Shown here: one piece after another, positions 1-7,268 of the stretch
Layout of the letters: each line of letters begins with the position of its first letter
Position numbering within the stretch: the first letter of the stretch is position 1
Assembly (NCBI GenBank): GCA_004298015.1
Contig: SCSE01000001.1
Coordinates: forward strand, 62,001 to 126,000
From: Rhodanobacter sp.
Lineage (GTDB): Bacteria > Pseudomonadota > Gammaproteobacteria > Xanthomonadales > Rhodanobacteraceae
Reading direction: 5' to 3'
Length of the DNA stretch: 64,000 bases
Notes under the pieces: generated by a model
What the model was told of the DNA's origin: nothing
Seen by the model: only the letters and a program-made list of their open reading frames with translations
Database searches by the model: none
Program-made: the position numbers and the translations under genes

Positions 1-452
1 CGCTTGATGGTTTCCGCGTCGAGTCCGCGCTTGCTGCAGTAGGCCTGCACCTCGGCGTGGCCCGGCAGTTCGCCTTCGTACCAGCTGGCGGCGGCTTCCA
101 GCAGCGCGTACAGGTCCGTCTTGTCCTCGCGAGGCACCGCTTCCCCGTTGCCCTCACGCGGTACGGTCAGGCCTGCCGTCTGGGCCAGCTCCTCCACCGC
201 GTCGGGAAACTCCAGGCGATCAAAATCCATCAGGAACTTGATCGCACTCCCGCTGACCCCGCAACCGAAGCAGTGGAAGAACTGCTTGGCCGGGCTGACA
301 TAGAACGACGGTGTGCGCTCGTCGTGGAACGGACAGCACGCAGTCCATTCGCGTCCGGCCTTTTTCAGCGGCACGCGCCGCTCGACCACGTCGACGATGT
401 CGACGCGGGCCAGCAGTTCGTCGATGAAGCTGTCGGGAATCAGGCCGCGCAT
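1..452 (-). CDS. dnaG: DNA primase DnaG, N-terminal part (runs off the window)
   Basis: Primase that makes the RNA primers for replication. Only the first 150 codons lie in the window; the gene continues past position 1. The start ATG is at 450-452 and the protein opens MRGLIPDSFIDELLAR. The CHC2 zinc-binding domain is complete: Cys40 and His43 in CCPFHDERTPSF, Cys61 and Cys64 in HCFGCG, the same spacing as in E. coli DnaG. It is the distal visible gene of the rpsU-yqeY-dnaG run. rpoD would be expected next, outside the window. Confidence 0.97.
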   Translation of the reverse strand, partial: MRGLIPDSFIDELLARVDIVDVVERRVPLKKAGREWTACCPFHDERTPSFYVSPAKQFFHCFGCGVSGSAIKFLMDFDRLEFPDAVEELAQTAGLTVPREGNGEAVPREDKTDLYALLEAAASWYEGELPGHAEVQAYCSKRGLDAETIK

Positions 453-559
453 AAGCGGCCTAGTCTAACGGACGGGGAAGCCGAAGCCCGCCCATGTTTC
501 GTGCTCCGGCGGGGAAAAGCGCGCAGCCATCCCGCCTGCGCGCTGGGCGGACGACGTCG

Positions 560-730
560 CTAGACGATATGGAAGATACCCACCACGGCAAGCAGCGCCA
601 GCAGGAACAGGATCAGGAAAATCGCGAACAGGATCTTGGCGATGGTGCCAGTGACCCCGGAAACCCCGCGGAAACCGAGCAAGCCGGTCACCAGCGAGAT
701 GATGGCGAAGATGATGGCCCACTTCAGCAT
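560..730 (-). CDS. Small DUF1328 (YtjA-type) membrane protein
   Basis: A 56-residue, almost wholly hydrophobic protein starting MLKWAIIFAIISLV and ending GIFHIV. Two membrane segments (about residues 3-22 and 30-54) are separated by a short Gly-rich turn, FRGVSGVTGT, which is the usual pattern of DUF1328/YtjA proteins. The family's function is unknown; E. coli YtjA is a small inner-membrane protein. It lies between yqeY and dnaG, 107 bp before dnaG, so it may be cotranscribed or have its own promoter in the 140-bp gap upstream. Confidence 0.9.
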   Translation of the reverse strand: MLKWAIIFAIISLVTGLLGFRGVSGVTGTIAKILFAIFLILFLLALLAVVGIFHIV

Positions 731-870
731 GGCTGACTCCTGTAAGGGTCGGGGCGCTCGTTTGGCCCAGGCCAGCTCTTTTTAGCGAGCCGGATGTGAA
801 CGGGATGCATCGTCCCTGAGGTAACCACGCAGTGCCTCTGGGGCTTGGGTTTCCCCCGTAGCCAGGCCGC

Positions 871-1317
871 TCAGTCAGCCAGCCGAGCCTTGATCTTGCT
901 GGAGACCATCGCCATGTCGGCGCGCCCGGCGAGTTTGGCCTTCACCGCCGCCACCACCTTGCCCATGTCGCGGGGTGAACTGGCGCCGGTCTCGCGGATC
1001 GCGGCACCGACCAGGCTGTCGACTTCGGCCTCGTCGAGCTTGGCCGGGAGATAGGCGTCGATCACCGTCATTTCAGCGCGCTCGATAGCGGCAAGGTCTT
1101 CGCGTCCGGCGGCGTCAAACTGGCTGACCGAATCCCGTCGCTGTTTGAGCATCTTTTCCAGCGTGGCCAAAATTTGCGGGTCGTCGAGCTCGATCCGTTC
1201 ATCCACTTCGCGCTGCTTGATCGCCGCCAGCATCAGCCGGATCACCCCCAGCCGATCCTTGTCGCCTGCGCGCATGGCGGTCTTCATGTCTTCGGTAAGC
1301 TGCTGCTTGAGTGTCAT
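871..1317 (-). CDS. GatB/YqeY domain protein
   Basis: 148 residues, the normal length for stand-alone YqeY proteins, which resemble the C-terminal tRNA-interacting tail of the amidotransferase subunit GatB. The sequence starts MTLKQQLTEDMKTAMRAGDK and has the family landmarks RLMLAAIKQREVDER and ending KAKLAGRADMAMVSSKIKARL. ATG at 1315-1317 was chosen over a longer reading because homology begins there and GGAG lies just upstream. The precise role is unsettled. Placement between rpsU and dnaG is common in Xanthomonadales. Confidence 0.95.
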   Translation of the reverse strand: MTLKQQLTEDMKTAMRAGDKDRLGVIRLMLAAIKQREVDERIELDDPQILATLEKMLKQRRDSVSQFDAAGREDLAAIERAEMTVIDAYLPAKLDEAEVDSLVGAAIRETGASSPRDMGKVVAAVKAKLAGRADMAMVSSKIKARLAD

Positions 1318-1383
1318 GGCAGGAATCTCCGGATTCACGCGAGGGCATCCGCACACAGCGGACGGGAAAACCATTCTACGGAA

Positions 1384-1420
1384 ACGACAAAGCCGGCGTT
1401 GCCCTGGGGGCAACACCGGC
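1384..1420 (-). terminator. Intrinsic terminator/attenuator after rpsU
   Basis: Read on -, an 11-13 bp stem (GCCGGTGTTGCCC with GGGCAACGCCGGC) with a 3-nt loop is followed by TTTGTCGTTT. It lies between rpsU and yqeY, so it probably ends most rpsU transcripts and lets only part of the transcription reach yqeY and dnaG. Confidence 0.75.
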
Positions 1421-1527
1421 CAGATCGAACCGGAATACCTGCGGTGGCTGCGAGAACCCGCGCCGACCGCTCTTCGCCGGGCTGCGCCAGGCACAGCACC
1501 GATCCACCCAACGGGTGGATTCGAAAC

Positions 1528-1743
1528 TCAGTACATCCGGACCTTGCGCGAAACATCACGAGACAGGCGGCGCAGGTGACGCTTCACCGCGGCGGCACGC
1601 TTGCGCTTGCGCTCCTGGGTCGGCTTTTCGTAAAACTCACGCTTGCGCGTTTCGGCCAGCACGCCGGCCTTTTCGCAGGTACGCTTGAAACGACGCAGAG
1701 CGATTTCGAACGGCTCGTTCTCGCGAACTTTTACGTTGGGCAT
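1528..1743 (-). CDS. rpsU: 30S ribosomal protein S21
   Basis: 71 residues beginning [21 protein letters not shown], with the strongly basic tail ([16 protein letters not shown]) typical of S21. S21 sits on the 30S platform near the anti-Shine-Dalgarno end of 16S rRNA. It is the first gene of the macromolecular-synthesis operon with dnaG and diverges from tsaD, as in E. coli. Confidence 0.98.
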   Translation of the reverse strand: MPNVKVRENEPFEIALRRFKRTCEKAGVLAETRKREFYEKPTQERKRKRAAAVKRHLRRLSRDVSRKVRMY

Positions 1744-1796
1744 GGAAACTCCGAGTGGTAATCTGCCCGCGATTGCAGGACAGTGAAATATGGTGA

Positions 1797-1833
1797 GCCG
1801 CGAATTATACCGTGCATAACGAAAAATTTTCAA
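1797..1833 (-). promoter_or_regulatory. Sigma-70 promoter of rpsU, overlapping the tsaD start
   Basis: On - there is a perfect -10 TATAAT (1809 down to 1804) with TTGAAA (1833 down to 1828) 18 bp upstream. Transcription would start near 1797, about 54 bases before the rpsU ATG. The -35 box and spacer cover the first codons of tsaD (GTG at 1812), so the two genes share sequence head to head. Confidence 0.8.
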
Positions 1834-2876
1834 AGCCCCCGGCAGGCGGGATCATTCTGGGCATCGAGACCTCGTGCGATGAGACCGGTGTGGCCTTGCT
1901 GCGCTGGGAGCCCGATGCGCCAGGCCGTGGCCTGCTGGCCCATACCCTGTACAGCCAGATCAAGCTGCATGCCGATTACGGCGGTGTGGTGCCGGAACTG
2001 GCCAGTCGCGACCATGTGCGCAAATTGCTGCCGCTGATCCGCCAGGCTCTGGCCGAGGCCGGGCTCGGCGTGCAGGACCTGGGCGGGGTGGCGTATACCG
2101 CCGGCCCCGGCCTGGTCGGTGCCTTGCTGGTCGGCGCCTCAGCCGGGCGTGCGCTGGCCTGGGCGCTGGGGGTGCCGGCGGTCGGCGTCCATCACATGGA
2201 AGGCCACCTGCTGGCGCCGTTGCTGGAGGACGACCCACCCGAACCGCCCTTTGTCGCGTTGCTGGTATCCGGCGGCCACTCCATGCTGGTCGAGGTCGGC
2301 GCGATCGGCGAATACGTCATTCTTGGCGACACGCTGGACGATGCGGCTGGCGAGGCGTTCGACAAGACCGCCAAGATGATGGGCTTGCCGTATCCCGGCG
2401 GTCCGATGCTGGCGCAGCTGGCCGAGCAGGGGCGCTCCGGGGTATTTCATTTTGTACGACCCATGACCAACCGGCCGGGGCTGGACTTCAGTTTTTCCGG
2501 ACTGAAAACCCAGGTGTTGCTGGCCTGGCAACAATCGGACCAGAGCGAGCAGACCCGCGCCGATATCGCCCTGGCGTTTGAGGAGGCCATCGTCGACACG
2601 CTGATCATCAAGTGCCGGCGGGCGTTGCAGGCGACCGGCGCGCAACGGCTGGTGATCGCCGGCGGGGTCGGTGCCAACCGGCGATTGCGCGGCGAGTTGG
2701 CGGCAGCCGGGGCGAAGGACGGTTTCCGGGTGTATTTTCCGCGGCTGGATTTCTGCACCGACAACGGCGCAATGATCGCGCTGGCCGGCGCGATCCGGCT
2801 GGCTTCAGGCCAGTATCAGGACGCCTCGGTAGAGGTTCATCCGCGTTGGGATCTGCAGACCCTGCCGGCGGCCTGA
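1812..2876 (+). CDS. tsaD: tRNA N6-threonylcarbamoyladenosine transferase TsaD
   Basis: Transfers the threonylcarbamoyl group to A37 of ANN-reading tRNAs, together with TsaB/TsaE. 354 residues, slightly longer than usual (about 340). Visible landmarks: [15 protein letters not shown] near the N-terminus, the metal-binding His pair in [11 protein letters not shown], the ATP-site glycines in [25 protein letters not shown], and the C-terminal [12 protein letters not shown] and [10 protein letters not shown]. The start is a GTG (1812); no ATG lies between it and the conserved core, but the N-terminal 15 residues are not family-conserved. Confidence 0.97.
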   Translation: MHNEKFSKPPAGGIILGIETSCDETGVALLRWEPDAPGRGLLAHTLYSQIKLHADYGGVVPELASRDHVRKLLPLIRQALAEAGLGVQDLGGVAYTAGPGLVGALLVGASAGRALAWALGVPAVGVHHMEGHLLAPLLEDDPPEPPFVALLVSGGHSMLVEVGAIGEYVILGDTLDDAAGEAFDKTAKMMGLPYPGGPMLAQLAEQGRSGVFHFVRPMTNRPGLDFSFSGLKTQVLLAWQQSDQSEQTRADIALAFEEAIVDTLIIKCRRALQATGAQRLVIAGGVGANRRLRGELAAAGAKDGFRVYFPRLDFCTDNGAMIALAGAIRLASGQYQDASVEVHPRWDLQTLPAA

Positions 2877-2885
2877 TCCCGCCCG

Positions 2886-2963
2886 TGTAGGAGCGCACCC
2901 TGTGCGCGATGCCTTTGATGTCGACAAGAGCAAAAGGCATCGCGCACAGGGTGCGCTCCTACA
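2886..2963. repeat. REP-like palindrome, copy A
   Basis: Long inverted repeat whose arms begin TGTAGGAGCGCACCCTGTGC and end with the reverse complement, around an AT-richer centre. It lies between the convergent 3' ends of tsaD and rluF, where it could act as a bidirectional transcription barrier. Confidence 0.9.
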
Positions 2964-2975
2964 GATTGCGAACGA

Positions 2976-3695
2976 CTACCACTGGGTCCGCCCGGGCAGC
3001 AGGCCTTTCAGCTCGGCGTCGGTGAGGTTGCGCCACTGGCCTGTTTTCAGATGGCCGAGCTTGACGTTGATGATACGCACCCGTCGCAGTTGGGTGACGC
3101 GGTAGCCGAATGCCGCAGCCATCAGGCGAATTTGCCGGTTCAGGCCCTGGGTGAGGATGATCGAGAAACCGAATTTTGCGATCCGCCTGACCCGGCACGG
3201 CTGCGTCAGCTGACCGTGGATACGCACGCCGCGGGCCATGCCGGTGAGGAAGGTGTCGTTGATCGCCTTGTTGACGCCGACCAGGTATTCCTTTTCGTGA
3301 TGGTTTTCCGCGCGCAGGATTTCGTTGACGATATCGCCATTGCTGGTCAGCAGGATCAGCCCTTCGGAGTCCTTGTCGAGCCGCCCGACCGGAAAAATCC
3401 GCTGTGGATGATCGACGAAGTCGACGATATTGTCCTTGACGCCGGCATCGGTGGTACAGGTGATGCCGGCCGGCTTGTTCAGCGCAATGTAGACAGCCTT
3501 CTTGCCAGCTGGTGTGGCAGCGAGGATGCGTGCCTTGACGATCTCGCCGTCGACGCGCACCTCGTCACCCTCCAGCGCCTTGGCGCCGGTGCCGACCACC
3601 TCGCCGTTGATACTGACGCGGCCGGCCAGCAGCAGCTCATCCGCTTCGCGGCGCGAACACAGGCCGGCTTCGCTGATGTACTTGTTGACGCGCAT
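2976..3695 (-). CDS. rluF: 23S rRNA pseudouridine synthase, RluF type
   Basis: 239 residues. N-terminal S4 RNA-binding domain (residues about 1-60, MRVNKYISEAGLCSRREADE) followed by an RsuA-family catalytic domain with the signature FPVGRLDKDSEGLILLT, whose Asp is the expected nucleophile. The long match through HHEKEYLVGVNK, FSIILTQGLNRQIR and VTQLRRVRIINVKLG points to RluF (U2604 of 23S rRNA, with minor U2605) rather than RluB, RluE or RsuA. It stands alone, flanked by palindromes A and B. Confidence 0.92.
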   Translation of the reverse strand: MRVNKYISEAGLCSRREADELLLAGRVSINGEVVGTGAKALEGDEVRVDGEIVKARILAATPAGKKAVYIALNKPAGITCTTDAGVKDNIVDFVDHPQRIFPVGRLDKDSEGLILLTSNGDIVNEILRAENHHEKEYLVGVNKAINDTFLTGMARGVRIHGQLTQPCRVRRIAKFGFSIILTQGLNRQIRLMAAAFGYRVTQLRRVRIINVKLGHLKTGQWRNLTDAELKGLLPGRTQW

Positions 3696-3708
3696 ATCCG
3701 AAGCCGAG

Positions 3709-3772
3709 GTAGGAGCGCACCCTGTGCGCGATAGCTCTTGCGGAAAAACCGGTCGCGCACAGGGCGCGTTGC
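3709..3772. repeat. REP-like palindrome, copy B (decayed right arm)
   Basis: The left arm GTAGGAGCGCACCCTGTGCG is intact. The right arm matches only as CGCGCACAGGGCGCGTTGCT, so one side has diverged. It sits in the 87-bp gap between the rluF start and the 3' end of the ABC permease gene. Confidence 0.8.
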
Positions 3773-3782
3773 TGCCATGTCG

Positions 3783-4559
3783 TCAGGAACGCAGCCCGAC
3801 GCCGCGCTTGAGCAGTTGCAGTGCCACCAACGACAGTGCAGCAATGAACACCAGCATCAGCACGAAGGCCCAACCTACTGAGACGTCGCTGATGCCGAGG
3901 ATGCCGTAACGGAATGCGTTGACCATGTAGAGCACGGGATTCGCATGCGAAATCACCTGCCATGGTTCAGCGAGCATCTTGATCGAGTAGAACACGCCGC
4001 CGAGGTAGGTCAGAGGGGTGATGATGAAGGTCGGCACCAGGGCGATGTCGTCAAACTTCTTGGCGAATACCGCATTGATGAAGCCGGCCAGGGCGAAGAT
4101 CACCGCCCCAAGCGTCACCGCGCCCAGAGCGATCAGCGGGTGCGCCACATGCAGCGACGTGAAAAACAGCGCAATCAGCAGTACCAGCGCGCCGACCACC
4201 AGCCCGCGGGTCACCGCGCCGATCACATAGCCGAGAAGGATCGCCCAGTTGGCCATCGGTGCGACCAGCATTTCCTCCACGGAGCGCTGGAACTTGGCGC
4301 CGAAGAACGAGCTGGAAATGTTCATGTAGCTGTTGTTGATGATGCTCATCATCACCAGCCCGGGCACGATGTATTGCATGTAGCTGAAGCCGCCCTCGAT
4401 GGTGCCGATGCGGCTGCCGATCAGCTTGCCGAAGATCACGAAGTACAGCGTCATGGTAATCGCCGGGGGAATCAGCGTCTGCGTCCAGATGCGCATGATG
4501 CGCACGATCTCGCGGCGCGAGATCGTATACAGCGCGACGAGGTTGGTGTGCCGGATCAT
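3783..4559 (-). CDS. ABC-2 type transporter permease (YadH-like)
   Basis: Membrane subunit of an ABC exporter, 258 residues, with about six hydrophobic segments and the ABC-2 family stretch near residues 75-110 (NNSYMNISSSFFGAKFQRSV, EEMLVAPMANW). TLIPPAITMTLYFVIFGKLIG at the front and FIITPLTYLGGVFYSI late in the chain are close to E. coli YadH. Its ATG overlaps the stop of the ATPase gene by 4 bp (4556-4559), so the two are translationally coupled. The substrate is unknown. Confidence 0.92.
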   Translation of the reverse strand: MIRHTNLVALYTISRREIVRIMRIWTQTLIPPAITMTLYFVIFGKLIGSRIGTIEGGFSYMQYIVPGLVMMSIINNSYMNISSSFFGAKFQRSVEEMLVAPMANWAILLGYVIGAVTRGLVVGALVLLIALFFTSLHVAHPLIALGAVTLGAVIFALAGFINAVFAKKFDDIALVPTFIITPLTYLGGVFYSIKMLAEPWQVISHANPVLYMVNAFRYGILGISDVSVGWAFVLMLVFIAALSLVALQLLKRGVGLRS

Positions 4560-5530
4560 GCTGCCTTCCCCTGACCCTTGCGCTTCGACTCACCGGCCTC
4601 GGGCGGTTGTCGACCGTTTTCCACCAGGCGCACGAACAACTCCTCCAGTCGATTGGTTTTGTTGCGCATCGAATTCACCATGATGTTGTTGGCGGACAGC
4701 GCCGCGAACAGCGTGTTGAGATCCTGGGACCGGGCCATTTCCGCTTCCAGCGTATGTTCGTCGGTGCGACGCAGAATGATTCCCGGCAACTGCGGCAGCT
4801 CAGCCGGCGCCGAGGTCACGTCGAGGATGAAGGTCTCCACGTCCAGGGTGGCCAGCAAGCGTTTCATGCTGGTGTTTTCGACGATCGTGCCGTGATCGAT
4901 GATCGCGATGTTGCGGCACAGCGATTCGGCCTCCTCCAGATAATGTGTGGTCAGGATCACCGTGGTGCCGGCGGCGTTGATGCCGCTGACGAACTGCCAC
5001 ATCGAGCGGCGGATTTCGATATCCACGCCGGCGGTGGGCTCGTCCAGGATCAACAGCTTCGGTTCGTTCATCATTGCCCGGGCGATCATCAGCCGGCGCT
5101 TCATGCCGCCGGACATCTCGCGCGCCTGATGTTGCGCCTTGTCCCACAGGCGCAGCTCCTTGAGGTACTTCTCGGCGCGTTGGGCGGCGATCTTGCGCGG
5201 AATGCCGTAAAAGCCGGCCTCGTTGACGCAGATGTCGAATGGCTTCTCGAACTGGTTGAAGTTGATTTCCTGCGGCACCAGGCCGATCAGCCGCATCGCC
5301 TCGCTGCGCTGTTGGTTGACCGACATGCCGAACACCCGGGCATCGCCGCTGGTCGAGTTCACCAGCGAGGAGAGGATGCCGATGAGGGTGGATTTGCCAG
5401 CGCCGTTGGGGCCGAGCAGGGCGAAGAAATCACCCGGTTGCACGGTCAGGCTGATGCCCTTGAGGGCCTCGACGCCATTGCCGTAGATCTTGCGCAGGTT
5501 GTCGACGACAAGTGCGGGTGCTGAGCTCAT
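4556..5530 (-). CDS. ABC transporter ATP-binding protein (YadG-like)
   Basis: 324-residue ATPase partner of the downstream permease. Walker A GPNGAGKST, Q-loop VPQEINFNQF, signature MSGGMKRRL, Walker B LLILDEPTAGVD and the switch His in LTTHYLEEAE are all intact. ATG at 5528-5530 (MSSAPALVVDNLRK) was chosen; an in-frame extension to 5575 adds 15 residues with no family likeness. The ~90-residue tail after the ATPase core resembles the regulatory domain of YadG/CcmA-type exporters. Confidence 0.93.
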   Translation of the reverse strand: MSSAPALVVDNLRKIYGNGVEALKGISLTVQPGDFFALLGPNGAGKSTLIGILSSLVNSTSGDARVFGMSVNQQRSEAMRLIGLVPQEINFNQFEKPFDICVNEAGFYGIPRKIAAQRAEKYLKELRLWDKAQHQAREMSGGMKRRLMIARAMMNEPKLLILDEPTAGVDIEIRRSMWQFVSGINAAGTTVILTTHYLEEAESLCRNIAIIDHGTIVENTSMKRLLATLDVETFILDVTSAPAELPQLPGIILRRTDEHTLEAEMARSQDLNTLFAALSANNIMVNSMRNKTNRLEELFVRLVENGRQPPEAGESKRKGQGKAA

Positions 5531-5705
5531 GGGTAATGCCGGTTGGTGAGGGGCGCAGGATGACACGGTGGCCATGCCGCGGGACGGCCGCGCGGGTCGG
5601 CAGGCGCCGGGGAGGTTTGGCCAGTGGCTTTCAGCCCCCTATCATAGCGGGCTTGCCACGTGCATCCGAGTCCCTCCGGATGCACTCACTGTTTCCGGAA
5701 CCCTC

Positions 5706-6452
5706 ATGGCCGATCATTTCCAGCTTCGCCTCGTCGACAGTTTCATGCTCACAACCGCCGTGCGTCACCTCGTGTTCGAGCGCGTCGACGGTCAGCTGCT
5801 GGCATTCAACCCGGGCCAGTTCCTGCAGGTGCACTTCCAGTATGACGACGGTGCTGCGACCAAGCGCAGTTACTCGGTCGCCACCGTGGGTGACGGCAGT
5901 TCGCCGGTTGCTCGCATCGAGATTGCGGTGAGCTATGTCGAGGGTGGCGCGGCGACCCGGCTGCTGGGCGAACTCGCGAACGGCGAGGTGATCGAGGCCA
6001 GCGGTCCCTATGGCCGCTTCTGCCTGCAGCCGGCAGATACCCATCCGCGCTATCTGCTGCTGGCCACCGGTACCGGTGTCACCCCGTACCGCGCGATGCT
6101 GCCGCAGCTGGAGAGACTGCTGGCCGCCGACAATCGCGAAGTCGTGCTGCTATACGGGGCACGGCAGGAGGCTGAACTGCTGTATGGCGAGGAGTTCGAG
6201 GCTTTCGCGCAACGCCATCCGGGGTTCATCTTCCACGGCTGCCTGAGCCGCCAGCCGCGCGCGCAGCCGCGACCGACCGATCGCAGCGGGCACGTGCAGG
6301 ACGTGCTGGCCGAGCTTGGCCCCAGCGCCGAACGCGACATCGCCTACCTGTGCGGCAATCCCAACATGGTCGACGCCGCGTTCGCCGCCTTGAAGGAGGC
6401 CGGCCTGCCGGTGTCGCAGATCCGCCGCGAGAAATACATCTCGTCGCGTTGA
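5706..6452 (+). CDS. Ferredoxin--NADP(+) reductase
   Basis: 248-residue flavoprotein of the Fpr/FNR superfamily that moves electrons between NADPH and ferredoxin or flavodoxin. FAD-binding motif TKRSYSVAT (about residues 54-62), pyrophosphate region GPYGRFCL, NADP-binding LLATGTGVTPYRAML, and the C-terminal CGNPNMVDAAF and EKYISSR, a typical ending. ATG at 5706 is where homology begins. It diverges from the YadGH exporter, with a 175-bp gap. It could be a flavin reductase, but the C-terminal aromatic-free SSR end and length fit bacterial subclass FNRs. Confidence 0.88.
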   Translation: MADHFQLRLVDSFMLTTAVRHLVFERVDGQLLAFNPGQFLQVHFQYDDGAATKRSYSVATVGDGSSPVARIEIAVSYVEGGAATRLLGELANGEVIEASGPYGRFCLQPADTHPRYLLLATGTGVTPYRAMLPQLERLLAADNREVVLLYGARQEAELLYGEEFEAFAQRHPGFIFHGCLSRQPRAQPRPTDRSGHVQDVLAELGPSAERDIAYLCGNPNMVDAAFAALKEAGLPVSQIRREKYISSR

Positions 6453-6520
6453 GGGGCGGTTTATCGGGTTGTCGGGGCTTTGGCTCCGGCGTTGCGGGTG
6501 TTGCAAATGATGGACTTGAT

Positions 6521-6588
6521 ATGTAAAGGGTGCTTGACATTCGGGGCGTGTCGCGCCTAACGTGCCCCATGTAAAGCTTGCTTTACAT
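6521..6588 (+). promoter_or_regulatory. TGTAAA palindrome and promoter ahead of the XRE/NatAB unit
   Basis: ATGTAAAG-CTTG-CTTTACAT at 6569-6588 is a perfect 8-bp palindrome, and a third half-site ATGTAAAG lies at 6521-6528. A -35 box TTGACA (6534-6539) is between them with a weak -10 near 6557-6563, so the palindrome covers the start region. The expected binder is the XRE regulator encoded at 7066 (inference). Confidence 0.6.
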
Positions 6589-6653
6589 AAGGTTGGTGCC
6601 CTTCGCGCGATTGCGAACGCGCATCTCAAGTCACCCATGAAGGGGTTCATGTC

Positions 6654-7055
6654 ATGCGAAAAGTCCATAGACGCTACCTGCGCGAATTCCTGCCGGCATC
6701 GGTTGCCTACGCCGTGCTGATCATTGCGTACGGGTTTCTGGCCAGAGGTCTCGAAAGCGTGCTTTGGCGCTGTCTTCGGGTGGTGTTGCCCCTGGTGCCG
6801 GTCATCCTGATGATTCGCGTGATGGTCCGGGTGATCCGTGACCAGGACGAACTGGAACGGCGCATCGACCTGGAGGCGATTGCGATCGCCTCGATGGTGA
6901 CCGGCTTCGGATTCTTCACCTTTGGCATGCTGCTTGGTGCCAGCAATTGGCAAGCTGCAAAGGCCGATGCAGTGGCGATCTGGGTGTTGCCCTACCTGTT
7001 TTTGAGTTTCGGGCTGGCGAAGATCTGGGTCTCTCGCCGGTATCCCACCGGATGA
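6654..7055 (+). CDS. Four-helix membrane protein paired with an XRE regulator
   Basis: 133 residues with four hydrophobic segments (about 17-35, 42-62, 79-101, 109-127). It opens MRKVHRRYLREFLPASVAYA and carries the charged RDQDELERRIDLEA between helices 2 and 3. This layout is common for small membrane proteins encoded immediately before an XRE regulator in proteobacteria; no function is established. It is 10 bp from the regulator gene and is the first gene after the TGTAAA palindrome. Confidence 0.75.
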   Translation: MRKVHRRYLREFLPASVAYAVLIIAYGFLARGLESVLWRCLRVVLPLVPVILMIRVMVRVIRDQDELERRIDLEAIAIASMVTGFGFFTFGMLLGASNWQAAKADAVAIWVLPYLFLSFGLAKIWVSRRYPTG

Positions 7056-7065
7056 GCGCCGCGAC

Positions 7066-7263
7066 ATGAACAATCACGTGCGCAAGCTGCGCACCGAGCA
7101 GGGCTGGTCGCAGGCGACGCTGGCCGATCGGCTGGATGTGTCGCGGCAGACAGTCAACGCCATCGAGACCGGCAAGTATGATCCCAGTCTGCCGCTGGCA
7201 TTCGGCATAGCCCGGCTGTTCGGGCTTTCGATCGAGGCCATTTTTGTGCCGGGGAAGGAGTGA
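7066..7263 (+). CDS. XRE-family helix-turn-helix regulator
   Basis: 65 residues consisting of one Cro/CI-type HTH: VRKLRTEQGWSQATLADRLDV followed by the recognition helix SRQTVNAIETGKYDPS and LAFGIARLFGLSIEAIF. This is the YgzD/PBSX-like minimal repressor type with no sensor domain. It is preceded by the small membrane protein and followed 5 bp later by the hydrolase gene. It probably autoregulates through the TGTAAA sites; a signal could come through the membrane protein. Confidence 0.9.
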   Translation: MNNHVRKLRTEQGWSQATLADRLDVSRQTVNAIETGKYDPSLPLAFGIARLFGLSIEAIFVPGKE

Positions 7264-7268
7264 AGGGC

